A stretch of 64,000 bases of DNA, taken from NCBI RefSeq assembly GCF_905163445.1, contig NC_053202.1, forward strand, positions 12,648,001 to 12,712,000, given 5' to 3'. The stretch comes from Pararge aegeria (Eukaryota; Arthropoda; Insecta; Lepidoptera; Nymphalidae). Positions 11,501 to 26,500 of this stretch are shown here, one piece after another (positions within the stretch are counted from its first letter, which is position 1; each line of letters starts with the position of its first letter). The translations under genes and the position numbers were made by a program. The notes below the pieces were generated by a model, which saw nothing but the letters and a program-made list of their open reading frames with translations, searched no databases and was not told the DNA's origin.

Positions 11501-14500
11501 TTTTTATTTTCCTGCTCACTATAAACACCGTAAGGATCTCTAAGTGGTTGATATACCTCGGACGCGTAATAAGGGCTTCGCATCTTCGTTTCTGATTCGC
11601 ACCGCTAGGATCTGGAATGCCCTTCCAGCTTCCATTTTCCCTAGTGCCTACAATATGAGTACCTTCAAATCAAGGATGGCATCTTCTAGGCACCAGTCAG
11701 GCGCGGTCCACCATTGGCAGCATAGTCAGTGCGTTGTGTACCATCAAGTGCGTTGGCAGTCTAGCGCTCGTCTATAAACATAAAAAAAATACGGCGACTG
11801 TTTTTTTTTTTACAAAAGTGGACCAAATAATTTGTCCAATGTCCAATCAATCAATTTTTATTTTGCTGGAATAAGGTACATGCGACATGTTTATATAAGT
11901 GTTAATAAATTTTTTAATAACCTGCCAAGATTGGCGTGCAAAAATTTAGCGTTAATATTTTAACAATTTTCAACAATAACGTCACATCATGTCACATTTA
12001 AATTAATTGCAAGTAAAAACATAATAATAGGAAATCCGAAGTAAAAGTCCACTTACATTGGTAAAAAAAAAATGTGTAACGTCATTTTTGTGGCCGCGAC
12101 CGTCTAAAAACTGATTTTCATCAAACATAGCCTAAAACGCTCCCCACTAAATTATGTTGCGAACCAAAAAAAAATTTTATCCTCCCTTTTCGCCCTATCT
12201 AAGAAACAAATCAACGTTATTTTTAAGTTTAACGCTTCCTACGTCTGTAGCATCTTAGCTCCCGAACGTATGAAGCGTTTTAATTTTGTTTTTTTTCCTT
12301 AAAAAGTGAATTAGATGCGAGCGTTTTTACAATATTTCATCTGTACACGATGGCCGCCGGTACAAAATGGCGGATAACATACTTTTTCACTACTCCCTCA
12401 ATATGGAAATCAAAGGCAAGGACTTGACTGGCAGAATACAATACCTACGCTTTAATAAATTTCAAAACCAAGATGGCCGTCATTACAAAATGGTTGTTTT
12501 TTTTTACAATTCCTTCAATATTGGTATTAAATAAAAGAGCTTGACTAGCGCTCACCGTTGCCCCAGGGAGGTCGTTAAAATAATTACTATAAGTTTGACG
12601 CAAACAACAAGATAGTAAAGCACACAAGTTGATCCTATCAAAAGATTCGTAAAGCAGAATCAAAGTGATACGAAGAGCTACTCGACGACTGTTTGGCGAC
12701 GGTCCTCACGTCGCTGCGCGTCAAAGGCTCAGTGGCAATTCAGTTGACGAGTTTCGAGGATACCGTAATCAGATTACAGGCTCTTTGTGCATTGACTCCT
12801 GTACCGTACCCGCCACAGTGTAACGCATGACTGGCGTTAGAGATACATCAAGTGTGAATTTTGTAAGGTGAGCGCTTAGGCTATGGCTAGTTACCGACAA
12901 AGACGAGCCTCGTTGAAACCGATTAGGGTTATGACTTGACCCATCCCGGTTTCCTTCTCAGAATGAGAAGAGTGTAACCTGTAGTTAGTATTTATCTTTA
13001 TTTTATTAGAATTTTTTGTGCGGTGATAGCCCAGTGGTTAGGACTTTGACTTACGAAAATTTAGACTATTCTAAGTTATGTGCGTTTTTAGCAATTAAAA
13101 TATCACGGTGAAGGCAAACACCGTGAGGAATCCTGCATGCCTGAGAGTTCTCCATAATGTTCTCAAAGGTGTGTGAAGTCCACCAATCCGCACTGGGCCA
13201 GCCTGTTGGACTACGGCCTTAACTAAATTCCATAAATTAAAAACGCGCATAACTCCGATAAGTTAGAGGTGCGTGCCGGGGATCGAATGCAGTCACCCCG
13301 ATAGGGAAGCTAAAGCTCTGATCACAGATCTACCACCGCTTCCTAAAACAGAAGAGTGTCATGTATTTTATTCCACTACAAGTTAGCCCTTGACTGCAAT
13401 CTCATCTGGGACTTAGTGATGGTGCAGTTTAAAACGGTAGCGGGCTAACCTTGGAGGGTACAGCAGTTATATCAAACCGATGCTCATCTATAAATCGCTA
13501 AATCGCTTAGCGGTACGTCTTTTGAAACACGTATCGGTACGCGAACATCATATTCCAGCCTTGATATGTTTATCACTTCGATTACTAATAAAAATGTGTA
13601 ACATTACAGTCTATAAAGAATCGACTTACTAATATTGTAAGAAAGAATTAGCGAGAGCTGCGAAAGGTACGGTAGACATTTGTAGGAGTGATACTACTTG
13701 CATTAAACTACCACTACGCCACTCAAATGTGAGTTGGCGGGCTATAATTTGCAGAAAGCTATGTAAAGTAAAGGGTCCGCTAAGCAAAGGTAACAGAATT
13801 TTATTAACTTCTCGAAGTGGAATGAATAAGTGATCACGTGAGTGAGTGAATCAGAGAAACTTTTCACCTTCACCCGAACTTTCTAACTTTGCCGACAACA
13901 TTTCCCCTAATCCGATAAAAGTTAGCACGATAAGCATAATAATGTCATTGGATTAAGATGAATATCCTAAATTTATTTAATATAGATAAAGCAGTTATAG
14001 CCCAGTGGTTCGGGTTACAGCCAACCTTTAGGGACCGAATTCGATCCTCGGCACGCACCTGGCTTTCTGGGGCTATGTGCTTTTTTTTCAATATCACTTG
14101 CTATAGCGTTGAAGGAAAAAATAGTTAGGAAAACGAAATGCCTGAGAGTTCTCCATAATTTTCAGAAAAGCCGTGTGTAGCCCATTAATCCGCACTAGGC
14201 CAGCGTGGTGGACTACGGCCTAAAACCCTTCTGGACCGGTAATAGGTTGATATTATGAGTCTTAAAAATAATCGCAATATAACGTTGGAATACATACCAT
14301 ACAGTGTTTTGTCACACTTTAACTGACAGCACCTTTCAAATCAGAGAGAGAGAAACCTAAAAGCTTTAAAGCAGATGAAGGAGCTACTAGAGTAGTGGTA
14401 TAATAATTTCGCAAAGTGGGTAAATTAATAAACTGGATATGTGACAGATATTTTAATTAAATTTATTTTTGTAAGCATTTTTACGAATGTGCTAATAGTT

Positions 14501-17500
14501 GTTAGTTAATTAATAAAAGTTTTTTCAAGAAATATTTAAAATTATATATTTTCAATCACAAGCCTCCATAACATTGTTCGAATGGGTATTTTGGTATAAA
14601 TACGCATGCATTCTCGATACACGTAAGTTGCTAAGCTAAACAATGATTAGTCCAAAAGTTCACCAACAGTCGGTTTAACGTCGAACCGAACCGAGGTCCG
14701 AGTCTTCGCACGAGGCATCCTCGGGTCGACGTCTCCCAACTTTCCCCTCGATGTCGTCGAGCCCTGGGGCTCTTCTCATTAGCTCTCGCGCTCCCCCACT
14801 CCCTCGGTGACGCTGTACCTACCCCTCAGGTGGTTATCAGCAAGTGTCCATCTGAAAAAGAAAAGAAGATACACGCCAGTCTTGTATGAGACTCAAATGT
14901 TGCAAAGATACCTCCAGGTGTCACAGTCGTTATCAGTAGCTAAAAACAATGAAAAACTATTCCACGTTTATTCGAAAGGTCATAACTCTTTTGCACTATA
15001 AATAAATCTCACACAGCTTTGTGCACACCCACGCAATGCGCATCTCTCGTTTCAAAGGGTAGTACGATCGCTGTGTCGTTAAGTCGTTCGTGCAATTTGC
15101 TAATAAATTATACACGCGAAAATAAAGTTTATATTTCCATCCATAACATACTACTTCATCAACGACCCATTATCGGCCCACTACAGGGTAATCAAGCGCC
15201 CTCAGGCATGCAAGTATCTGCAGGACGTTTTCCTTCACCGTTCAAGCAAGTTATATGTAATGCCTTAAACGCACATACACCCAAAAGTAAGAGGTCGGCC
15301 GGTGGTCGAGCTTCGTCGCCCACGAAATTGAAGCCGATACCACTATGCTATCACCGCTTCTTACTCACGCACAGTCTATAAAAAGGTTCAAAAGGCAATA
15401 TTCCGAGTAAGTAAATAAATAATCTTCACTGAATAAACTAGAATGCAAAGCGGCGGAAAAAGGCAGCGGATGTCATTACCGCTGCGCGATGTGGACGGAA
15501 TCTTGGCTTTAGAGTTTAAAAATAAATCGTCTGTTAACGAGGATAACTGCATGATGTAGCCATCGACATCGTGTCATACGATCGACTACCACTGCACAGA
15601 CACTGGTCTTTTATAGGGATTCCAAACTGAAAAGTTTCGGGCCACCTGCATCCAGGGACATACTTTTCTTTATTAACTCCCGACGCAAAACGATGGAGTG
15701 TTATAAATATTGTATAGAAGCAGGCGTGACATGGCGGGATTCCATGATATGAAAATTAAGCTTAATTTGCTATACTACACGAAAATCAGGAGAAACTTTA
15801 TGGTGTAATTTATAATTTCTTTAATCTATATACTTTATTTCGGAGCGAAGATCTAAACGGTGTGGCGTTTAGATCTTCGCTCCGAAATCGAAGCATTCTC
15901 GGGCAATATTGAGTCAACAATGAATAATTGTTAAGAATAAACAAGTCAGCTTTTCGGGGTATTATAAGTTTGACGTGTCTATGTTTGTGTGTGTGAGTGC
16001 GTGAAGCGGACGGTGCTTGAAAGGTGTGTAAGTCGGGATTGTTTTTACGTATGTTTGATGTAAAACTATGATGGCCACCGAAGAATGGCGAATTACATTT
16101 TTTTTTCACTACTTCCATGGGTATCAAATGAAAGGGCTTGACTAGTAAATAGTATTGTTAAAGTCGGGGGTGTTTTTTAAAGTTATACATTATTATCTAC
16201 TCTTATACAACGTGTAAAGGGAAACCAAAATAATACTTTTTTTCTTTCTACTAATAATGAGTCTTTGGAGGTTATAAATTCTAAAGCACATTGAATTTGG
16301 ACCAATTTTAGATTTGATTTTGCTTCTCATTTTGGCAGATTACTAGAGACTAGCAGAGTGCGATGTTTAGATCATTAACCATTCAAAGCTTTTCTTACTT
16401 CCGATTACTTAAATTTGACTTCAACGTTATTGGGTTTCGATACGAGAATACGATACGATGACCAGCGTGAAAGCTTCTTACTAAAGGCACAGTAATAACT
16501 GAAGAAACGACCCAAAGAGGCGCGCAATAAATAGGTCGATAAAGGATAAAAACCCACCCGATCGTCCCCGGGGCTCGTTATAAAACTACGTCCCTCCAAT
16601 AAATTGCCCCGGGACAATATTAGTTTACAAGAATACCTACCATTTATAACCAAATTGCTGTAACCTAATCGAATGGTTTGCAATTTCTGCTTTCCAAGTC
16701 TATTTCTCCGAGCAATTTAGTTGTTCAGAAGTCGAGTAAAACTTTTTGGCTTTGTGAGCTCTTTAGTTGTATTATGGACATAGGTATTGCTTGTTTAAAC
16801 CCTGTATATGGGTAGTTCGATACATATATGTACAGGGTTTGCCGTAAAGCCCTTTTAATCTCAGTGTAATATATAAAGCTGAAGAGTTTGTTTGTTTTTT
16901 TACTGGAACGCGATGATCAAAGGAACTACTGGTCTGATTTGAAAAATTCATTCAGTGTCAGATAAGGCTATCGGAATATTTATGAAGGAAGGCTATCTAT
17001 CATCACGCTAAAACCAATAGGAGCATAAAATCATTTCATCATCATCGTATCAACCGCAGGGCACGGATTTTCTCCCACATTGAGAAGGAGTTAAGGCAGA
17101 AGGCCACCACGCTGGCCTAGTACGGATTGGTAGACTCCACATAACGTTGAGAACATTATGTAGAACTCACGATGTTTTCCTTCACCGTTAAAGCTAGTGA
17201 TATTTTAATTACTTAGACGCACATAACTTAGAAAAGTTAGAGGTGCATGCTGGGATTCGAACTCGGCCCCCCGAAAGGAAAGTCGAGCTCCTACCCACTG
17301 CGCTTTCACCGCTATCCAATTTAGTCTACTGATAAGAAAATTTTCCCTTTCTTCCGGGGGAAGCTAAAACAACAAAAAAAGAATTATGAAATGCTCAACG
17401 TGCTTTTTCCATGTGTCACCAGGAAACTGCCTTGTGATAGCTGCGGTGCTGTGCTCATCGAAGCTGCGCAGCGTCACGAACCTGTTCATCGTGTCGCTCG

Positions 17501-20500
17501 CCGTGGCTGACCTTTTGGTCGGCGTGGCTGTGCTACCCTTCTCCGCCACCCGGGAAGTGTTCAAGGTATGTTATGAAAATTAAGCTTAATTTGCTATACT
17601 CCCCGAAAAGCACGAGAATGGTGTAATTTATAATTTTTTCAATCCTTATACTCCACACCAAACAGATCTTCGGCAATGTACCCTCTACGCACGTTTCGCT
17701 CCGAAACCGGAGGATCCTCAGGAGATGATGACTTTACAATGAATAATTGTTATGTCAAAAAATATTATAAATGTGAAACTGAACGGATTTGGATGAAATT
17801 AGGCTTGCATGACATGAAAAAGAACATAGGTTATATAACTTTTATCTCGATTCCTTTAGTAGTTTCTAAAGGAGAATTTAAAATTGCTTACGAGCTAGGC
17901 CGCGGGCAGACAGCTTTGAAATTTGGTATGCATGTCAGCTATGCTATGGAAGAGGACATGTACTTTCTATACCGATCTCTCAAATAGTTCCCGCGGTAAG
18001 ATTAAAAATTGTTACCGAGCGAAGCCTTAGACCACCCAGAATTCAGAAGAAAGTCGCGAGCAAAAGCTAGTAAATAAATATACATATATATATACTTACT
18101 AACTATATATACATTTACTAGCTTCAATTAAGCTACTATTATATTACTAATTAAGTTTAATTTTCATAATAATCATGGAATTCCGCAAAGTAAGGCGTTA
18201 CTTTGCGGAATTCTCGGCCTCTATCCAGTGTTTAAGGTAATTCTTAAAATTTCTCCCATTGCGATTTCCTTGCTAAAGCAGCAGTGCTTTGCTCTTTCAA
18301 ACTGTGTTATGGAAATAAAATGTTTGTTCAGTTTAATTTTAGACATGCTTACGCATTTATAATACTAGTATAAACGTAGGGATTGACAAAAGACCTAACG
18401 AAATTGGCACCACCTACCGGATTTCTAATTTGATGGAACACTTCGATATCGGTGTATTGCGGTCAAATGTAATGACTTTTTTATTGCCTACCCTCAAAGT
18501 TGTGTTCAGTTCTAAAAGTTTCCGTAGGAATATTGATGGTTTTTATGGAAATTATCTTTGGTATCACGTAATAGAGTTGGCAGTATAATAAAATGCGCGA
18601 CCTCCTTCATATTGATAGCTCCTTCCCTGTTCCCTGACCGCACCTCACGCCGTACAAATAAATTCCACCCTCATCATCTGGATGCCTGGTATTCTTCGAC
18701 TGTTCGAAATACCAGATCATTTCTACCGCGCACTTGCAAATTGAGGAACAATCTCCCATGTGATGTGTTTCCTCAAAAATACAATCTAGCCCATAATCAT
18801 TACGTTGAGCAGAAGCTTGGTGGTCTTCATAATTTGTAGTAGGATAGAGGACGGTGCTGCCCATTTTCTGTTATGTTCCCTTAGTCGACTCGTACGAGAC
18901 CCGAGGAAGGAGAACATCAGAGCAAAGGGTAGAAGCTGATCTGAAATAAAAGTATTCATATAGCAGGCTCTTTCTGCGTGGGGGTTGAAACAACATAAAT
19001 TCAATAGATAAGCCTAAGGGAGATATTCCACTAAAACTGTGCAAGGATGCGATGAAATGAATGAATAAAAACCGACTATGTGTTCGCTTGTTACACAACT
19101 ATCTATTAATTCACTACAAGTTTCAGCTACAAGCCCTTCACTGCAACGTCATCTCATCATTATCATATCCACCCATTAGCGGCCAACTACAAGATATATA
19201 TATATATATATATATATACTACATCAATGAGAAATGGGGGGGGAGGTTTGGTGGACCCCACACACCTTTGAGAACATTATGTTGAACTCTCAGGCATGCA
19301 GGTTTTACTCACGATGTTTGCCTTCACCGTTAATGCAAGTGATATTTAATTGCTTTACCGGCCAACTACGGGGCACGGGTCTCTCACAATGAGAACAGGT
19401 TATACCCCAAATATCCAAATTGGTCCATTTCAAATTTATCGAAAGGTACTTATAATAATCGAATCATGTCAAATTCTATACATTGAAGAATTATTTTTGC
19501 AGGGCACTGTATAATCTACTGTAACCTAAACTATTTTTTTTTTAATTTTGGTCTGTCTGTCTCGCTGTCTGTCTGTCTGTTTGTACCTTGGCCGCGCATC
19601 ACGCTGAATAAATTCAGAACTTCTCAGCGGATAGCAATAAACTTAACGATACTGAATACATAAAGTGTTACATCTATGACGACTTGGGACTCAATAAAAA
19701 ATGTTACAACTTATTTGCTTAACCTTTATCATACGAAGCAACTATTTGGATTCATCTTTTTACTATTCCTTGTTAAAATGTTGTTGTTAAAATGTTTTTC
19801 TTCATTTTTAGTTGTTCAAATAAGTCTATAATAATAAGCCTTTTTTGTCGAAAAAAATAATTTAATGTAAATCCGTTCAGCCGTTTTTGCGTGATTGAGT
19901 AACAAACATCCACAATTTAACATTTATAATATTGTAGGATAGTAGGATTTCCGGTGGTCGTTCAGGTTCTTCATCATCACTTCCACTTAACCATACGGTG
20001 CATTTCGAAAGGAAATGCACAAGTTCCTTAAAAAAATACTCAAATTTGAACATGCTCTCGATTTCTCCAGGATCCCTCGAATAAATCTTCACCAAAGTAA
20101 AATAAGATCTCTGAGGTTAAAAGTAAAAAAAGAATCATCAAATCGGTTTATAAGTGGCGGAGTAATCGAGTAACAAATATACAAAAAAAAAACATACCGT
20201 CGAATTGATAACCTTATTCTGTCTTTAAGTCGGTTGTAAAAGATTAAATCCCTCGTAAAAGATCTCTTGGCTTGCTCTAGTGGACAGGGCGCCTTATTTA
20301 ACGCTGCAGTTCAAAGAACTAGATAAGCCCGCCCCTTGTTTACACAGTCTGCAAATATTTAACACAATGACTGCTAGAGAGGGATTAGCAATCGCAATAA
20401 TTCTTAGCATGCGAAAAAAAAATGTATATTATTCTATTTTATATCTATTCTTATGTACATACGTTTAAACATGTAATTTTGCAGTAAGTACTTAAATAAA

Positions 20501-23500
20501 GTATGTATGTTAATGTTAGTTTTATTTAACTTTATGCACCATCGACTTTCCACCCATATCGTCTTCGCACGCTCGGGTTGCCTTTAAAAGATCACTATTT
20601 GTGAAAAGGCTGCCTTTGCACCCTAGCACTAAGTAATATTACTATTTCATTGTGTTTTATTGCAATAAACTTTTTTCTATTATATTATATTTATATATAT
20701 TATATCCTTAGCACCATAATAAAGGTACCATAGCTCTTCCTGAAAGGAGCTAAAAATTACCACGCAGTTATAATCTAAACTTGCGAGTTTAAGGTTTATT
20801 ATTGAGTGTTTGTGATAATTGCACAGTAATGGTATAATGTAATATAATGGGCAATGATACATTTGAATCTCCAAAGTCGTATACAGCTACCAACTTGGGT
20901 CAACTTTGCTTAATAAACCCAATCCACTGATTTGTAGACGAGAAAGCAAGCCTCTTTATTACATGTTGCGTCCTAGCTCACGATATCGCACGATGTGTCA
21001 TAAGGTATATGTAGTACTTATAGTATAAATTATCCTCGATCTCCATAAGGTTATTTAAAATAATTAATATTGAAGCAGCAAAAACCACTGCGCTCGCGTA
21101 ACTTGAACATGATGTGATACAGCTGTTGGAGGTTAGCATACACAGCACAATATGATAAAGGTAAAAAAACATAGGGTGGGCAGCAAATAGCATAGCAAAT
21201 TAAATTAGCATGCTAAAACAGTACAATTCACAGGACTGTGAAAATAAGGAAAAATAGCATTTACAACCATCACTACTGACTGCAACTCCGAGATTTCAAC
21301 AGCTCTATTATCACTTTGTTTTGAATAGAACGCTGTAGAATAAAGCTTTATTCGTGTTAACTTCTACAAGCGCTTTGAAAAGTCGAATGTCGACGACTCC
21401 CCGGCGCAGCGGGCTGTATGTAAGTGGGATGACCGTGATTTAATTAATTTTGATTTTGGTTAATTAATTCGGTAATTCGTAAATTAGCCTAATTCTGACT
21501 GTACGCTTCGCGTATATATTTCACTTTTATAAATCTTTCAAATTAATTTTACTCTATTCGTATAATATCATTCTAATTCGTAATCTGGTCTAGCCAATAG
21601 CAGAGCTCACTTCCCAAGCCTACCGTTCTACACGAATGCGCATTGTTAGAAGTGATAATAGCTTAGTAGTTAGTAATTCGGTGTTCCTTTCGGGAGACCG
21701 AGTTCTATCTCCGGCACGCAAATTTAACGCTCCGGAGTTATGTGTGCTGAACATTTCGTTTCATCCGTTTATTTTACAAAAAGAGTTTGTATTCATTTTG
21801 GAGTTAGTTTACAACAACTCTTTAACTTTTGCAATCGTGTTTGAAAAGTTTAATGTATTCGGTTCATCCAGAACGACTCTTTTTATTTCTCACTCGATAA
21901 ATATCCAGTGGACAGTGGTTTTTAAGTTTTGGAGGTGGGCGTGATCACTGTTACGCAGTTTCATACTTTTACAGTGATCATCGCTGCATTTATTTGCGGT
22001 TAAGTTATTTTATCGTTCACAAATAAATAAATAAATAAGATTGGCATCCACTGCTGCTGCATATGTAGGTCTTTGTTGCAAAGTTCCGAATTCCAGGGTG
22101 TTGGGTCGCTTGCGTCCGTCGGTGCCCCCAGACTCGGATAATGTCTACTTAGTCCTGACTGTTCGAGCTCTTTAGGATTCCAACGTTTATTTACTCTCCG
22201 AGATATATGCCTGACCATTGCCACTTCAGCTTTGCGATTCGTTGAGCTATGACGATAACTTTGCTTCTTTAACGGATTTCATTTCTGATTTGATCACAAC
22301 GAGACACTCAAAGCATAGTTCTGACGTGACCCTGAATGACTCTGAGCCATCAAATAATCACTAGCGATATGCACTGTTTGATGGTTTTGATCTTCAGCCA
22401 CTGAGGGATCTACGAAGCTATCTATAAAAGTTGGATTCGGTAGGTTACTCATTTCTTGAAATTGAACTTAACTAACTGGATCCTGTAACCTACTTTGATA
22501 AACATCGTCTACAATTTCAAGTGCAGAGCTCTCAGTGATTAGTTGGTGGAGCGGAACATGAGCATTAGGCATAACGATCGTCTTGCTCATGTTCATTCGC
22601 AGGCCCTTGTTCAAAAACTCCGCTTAGTTCATTGAGCATCGTATTAATGATCTAAAGGTTCTTATATAAGTTATAATTGACGGACCAAGCAGATGGCCCA
22701 CATGATGGTAAGTGGAAAACCTTGGCCTATAAACAGGGCAACACTAAGCTGGGCGTGTAAGGAACATGTCCTGCAACGTGCCACCCTATGTCCATCAAGG
22801 TGAGGCATAGGTTGATCGAAATGTGCCTGTAATAACAGCGGCACTCACGCCTTTCAGACCGGAACACTTTTAATGGTATGCACAAATTAGTTTGGTGGCT
22901 TACTCTCATCAACGATGATTACGATTTTTTGCATTGCTGATGAACTGTGATATTCAGCTCCACTTTGATCTCACACAATATTAAATAATACTTAATGTCC
23001 CAATTCAGTTGAAGCTGTGATTGTGCATTGGGTAGGAGCTCGCCTTCACTTCTGGGGGGGCCGAGTTCGAATCTCAGCACGCACCTCTAACTTTTCTAAG
23101 CTATAAGCTATGTGCGTTTTAAGTAATTAAAATATCACTTGCTTCAACGGTGAAAGAAAACAGCGTGAGAAAACCTGCAAGCCTGAGAGTTCTTCATAAA
23201 GTTCTCCAAGGTGTGTGGAGTCCACCGATCCGCACTGGGCCTTAATCCATTCTCATTGTGGGAGGAGACCCGAGCTCTCTAGTGGGCCAGTAATGGATTG
23301 ATGATCCAGGCTCCTCCAGGCGTAGTGGGCTCGAGCCCCGGCGAGGGCTATATAGGAATTTATAATTCGCGATTTTCTCTGGTTTTGTATGGTGGGAGGT
23401 TGCGGCCATGGCCACTTACCACCGTATTGTTGAAGACGTGCCGCGCGTTCCAGTACGATGCCGATAGAAACTACCATCTCAGACTGACGTCAAGGGCTTG

Positions 23501-26500
23501 TAGTGGAAATGAAAGTCCGAGGTGGTACTGAGAATTGATTCAAAGAAAACCCAATAACTTATAACCAAGGAATCAAGACCTCGTAATCCTTATTCGAACC
23601 TTTAGACCATAAAGCAATTCAGCTCGCATGTATACTGAAAAGGTAGCCTTGAGGCAAAGTTTTGCGATTCGCATCACGGATTCGCGTTGTGGGTTCCCCA
23701 GCGGCGTTTTGTACAGAAGTTCTGTAACTTTTTAACAGTCCGCTATTAGGTCAAATTCAGAATAAAAACCAACACATTGTAGGGTTGTATGGGTGTGCAG
23801 ATATAATGTTTGCTCATCTACCCACTATCCGTGAATCGTGTGTACGCGTCGCGTGGGCAGCAAAAAAGGAAAAATCTGTTCAATAAACACAAAGGAAATA
23901 GTTTATACAGCGATAGATATTATGATTGGTTGAGCTTTCCACCCAGAGAGATGTGTAGCTAAGGATGTGTGATTTATATCCAACAAATAGGCCAAGGCGG
24001 GTTTTACCAATCGAGGCGGAATATCGTTGTTTCTACATCCCCCCTCATTTTGATTACCTCCTGACGAAGTGGTAAGCACTGTGGTCTTATCAGTGGAACG
24101 TCTCGGTTTCGGCTTCGATCTCTGGGGAAGCAATTTGGGATTGAATGATTCCAGATTTTTCTCTTCGGAGTAGTTACGTCAATTCGGCGTAGTTAAACCG
24201 CCTCCGCCAATTATCGACAAATTTAGATGATTATTTTTTTACCTGGTATGACATACTACTATTGATGAATTTTTTAATGACAAGGTTGCTTGGAAGCATG
24301 CGGCTCCGCTTTCAGCTCTCACAAGATAGAAAAATGAATGTTATAATGCCAAATGTAAATTGTTGATGTTGGAAAAGAGCAACTGCTGAGTTTCTTGCCG
24401 GCTTCTTCTCGGTAGAATCTGCCTTCCGAACCGGTGGTAGAATCACTACAAACAGACAGACTTGACGTTCCAAAAGTGCTTATATTAGGCCTACTTGAAA
24501 TAAATGAATTTTAAATTTTTCATACTTTTTTGTTTGTTGGCTCGGAACAAAAAAAAATTTCATCAGGACAAGATTGTTGAAGGGATCCTGGAGAAATTAA
24601 GAGAACTCTTTAATTCTTTGTTGTAGGCACACCCGTAGCAATTTGAGTATTTTTTAAAGCAGCTTGTGCATTTTCTTCCGAAAAGCACCATTCATGTGAA
24701 ACTGATGGTGAAAGTCACTGATGGCCACCGGAACTATACAATAAGTATTAGACGGGTTGCGCTTCGTATAAACCGCCTCGATAAAAAACAATCCAAGATG
24801 GCCGCCACCACAAAATGGCGGATTAAATATGTTTTAAAAATCCCCAGAACATGGATATCAAATGAAAGAGCTTGACATATATTTTTTTTTTAATTTCTCG
24901 CAAGGGTATGGGTACTAAGAGGACTGATGAATATTTTTATGAATAATATTCATCAATACTTATCATATCCCCATGAATCTTTTTCAGTGTTTGCGTGTTT
25001 ATCTGTATATTATAAGTTCTGATGTGTATTATATTCATAAAAATATTCATCAGCTAGTAGTACCAATAACACAAGCTACACTTATTTTGGGGAAGGTGGC
25101 GATTTGTGTATTGTAGTATAAATATTTTATCTTATTGATATACAGATAAACAGCGATACACTGAAAATGTTCATCACACAAACATTTTCCAGCTGTGGGA
25201 ATCGAGCCCACAACCTTGGGAAAGACTCGGAGAAAAAACAAGTCGGGGGCTTATTACATTTTTTATTTCTATATTTTTTGCATTTTCGTTAAACTACGTC
25301 CAATTATGAATACAAAAGAAATACCTGATGCCGATTATTTCCAGATATGGATCTTCGGCGACGTGTGGTGCGCAGTGTGGTTGGCCGTGGACGTGTGGAT
25401 GTGCACGGCCTCCATCTTAAACCTATGCGCCATCTCGCTGGACCGCTACGTGGCCGTCACTCGCCCCGTCAGCTACCCCAGCATCATGAGCAAGAAGCGT
25501 GCCAAGGCGCTCATCGCGGGGCTGTGGGTGCTGTCCTTTGTCATCTGCTTCCCGCCGCTCGTCGGCTGGAAGGACAAGAAAGTAAGTGTTCTATTCCACT
25601 AAAAGTTCGACCTTGACATATCACCTGTTGGTACGAGATGATGCAGGCTAAGATGGCACAGTCCACAGCTGGAACGAAGCCCTCTCCCAACAGGAGGGTT
25701 TGCCATTGGTGATGGCAGTAGTAGAACAGCGGACTCAAGGGGTTGCATTAAGTGCCATATGTAGTACGACCAATATTATTACGTATAGCTATCGAAAAAA
25801 ATATCTAGCGAAACTTTTTTGCTGCTAAACAGATCCTTATAAATCTAGCAACTAATTATCATCAACTAATATTACTTAATGTTGTTAGTTATCGACTGAC
25901 GAAGACAAAAAACTACAACAAACAAAAAATGCTTTGTAGTGTTAAACTTAAAAACACTTCCATGACTCTATCTGAATCAGCTATAGCGTCTGGTTGAAAA
26001 AAAGGCAAACGACTGTACAAGAAATGATTTTTGAGATTTATATAAAATTCTTACGATAATAGTTTCTCTATAAGAATTTCCCATTAATTGCGATATCATG
26101 CATTACACCGTTTTCAAATACATATCTCTAATATAAAGAAATACTGGATTACGCGGGACGAAGGCGATTCGTTCAACGCGGAGTTTAAAACGTAGTGCGG
26201 TTGCTGTTGACATCTTTTGTCCACTTGCCTACTCATCTGGCAGCGCTGACCATCGACATGACGCTTCGCCAAACTGACAGGGTATCAAATCAGGTTCCGG
26301 GCACTGCCTTCTAACTATAGTAAAATAGAGTGGGTTCCGGACGTAGTTAAAAAGAAAGCGATGCACCCTCAACCTCTATGTCTATTTTAGGCTAAATTTT
26401 CAAAAATTTCCTTAATGACAAGGTTGCTTGGAAGCATCCGGCTCCGCTTTCATCTCTCACAAGATAGAAAAATGAATGTTAAAATGTAAATTTTTGATAT

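Larger units (their letters stand above)
8563..17422. other. Oamb intron 1
   Basis: 8.9 kb. Besides the elements listed separately it holds the family F repeat (12345-12575 and 16065-16210), partial family C pieces (12850-13000 and minus 13368-13460), a GC-rich island (14680-14830) and an AT-rich remainder without genes. About 8570-8700 echoes exon 1 sequence (CTGCGAGACGTGCG, CCTCGCCGTGCTCGC), suggesting a local duplication. Confidence 0.6.
17566..25344. other. Oamb intron 2
   Basis: 7.8 kb with family E, Helitron-like (17740-18075), LINE (18555-18880; 3' end 20555-20670; 24262-24510), SINE A/B/C pieces and family F (24715-24880). A TA run lies at 19193-19221 and a GTCT run at 19552-19580. 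The minus frame 22000-22224 is not recognised. Confidence 0.6.

Noticed and set aside
15019..15381. 120-codon frame
   Set aside because: Its second half is a minus-strand SINE A copy; no protein motif.
17676..17987. 103-codon frame after Oamb exon 2
   Set aside because: It runs across the family E and Helitron-like repeats, both found elsewhere in other frames.
25195..25344. Upstream in-frame extension of Oamb exon 3
   Set aside because: It comes from a minus SINE B head and is preceded by no suitable acceptor; exon 2 joins in phase at 25345.
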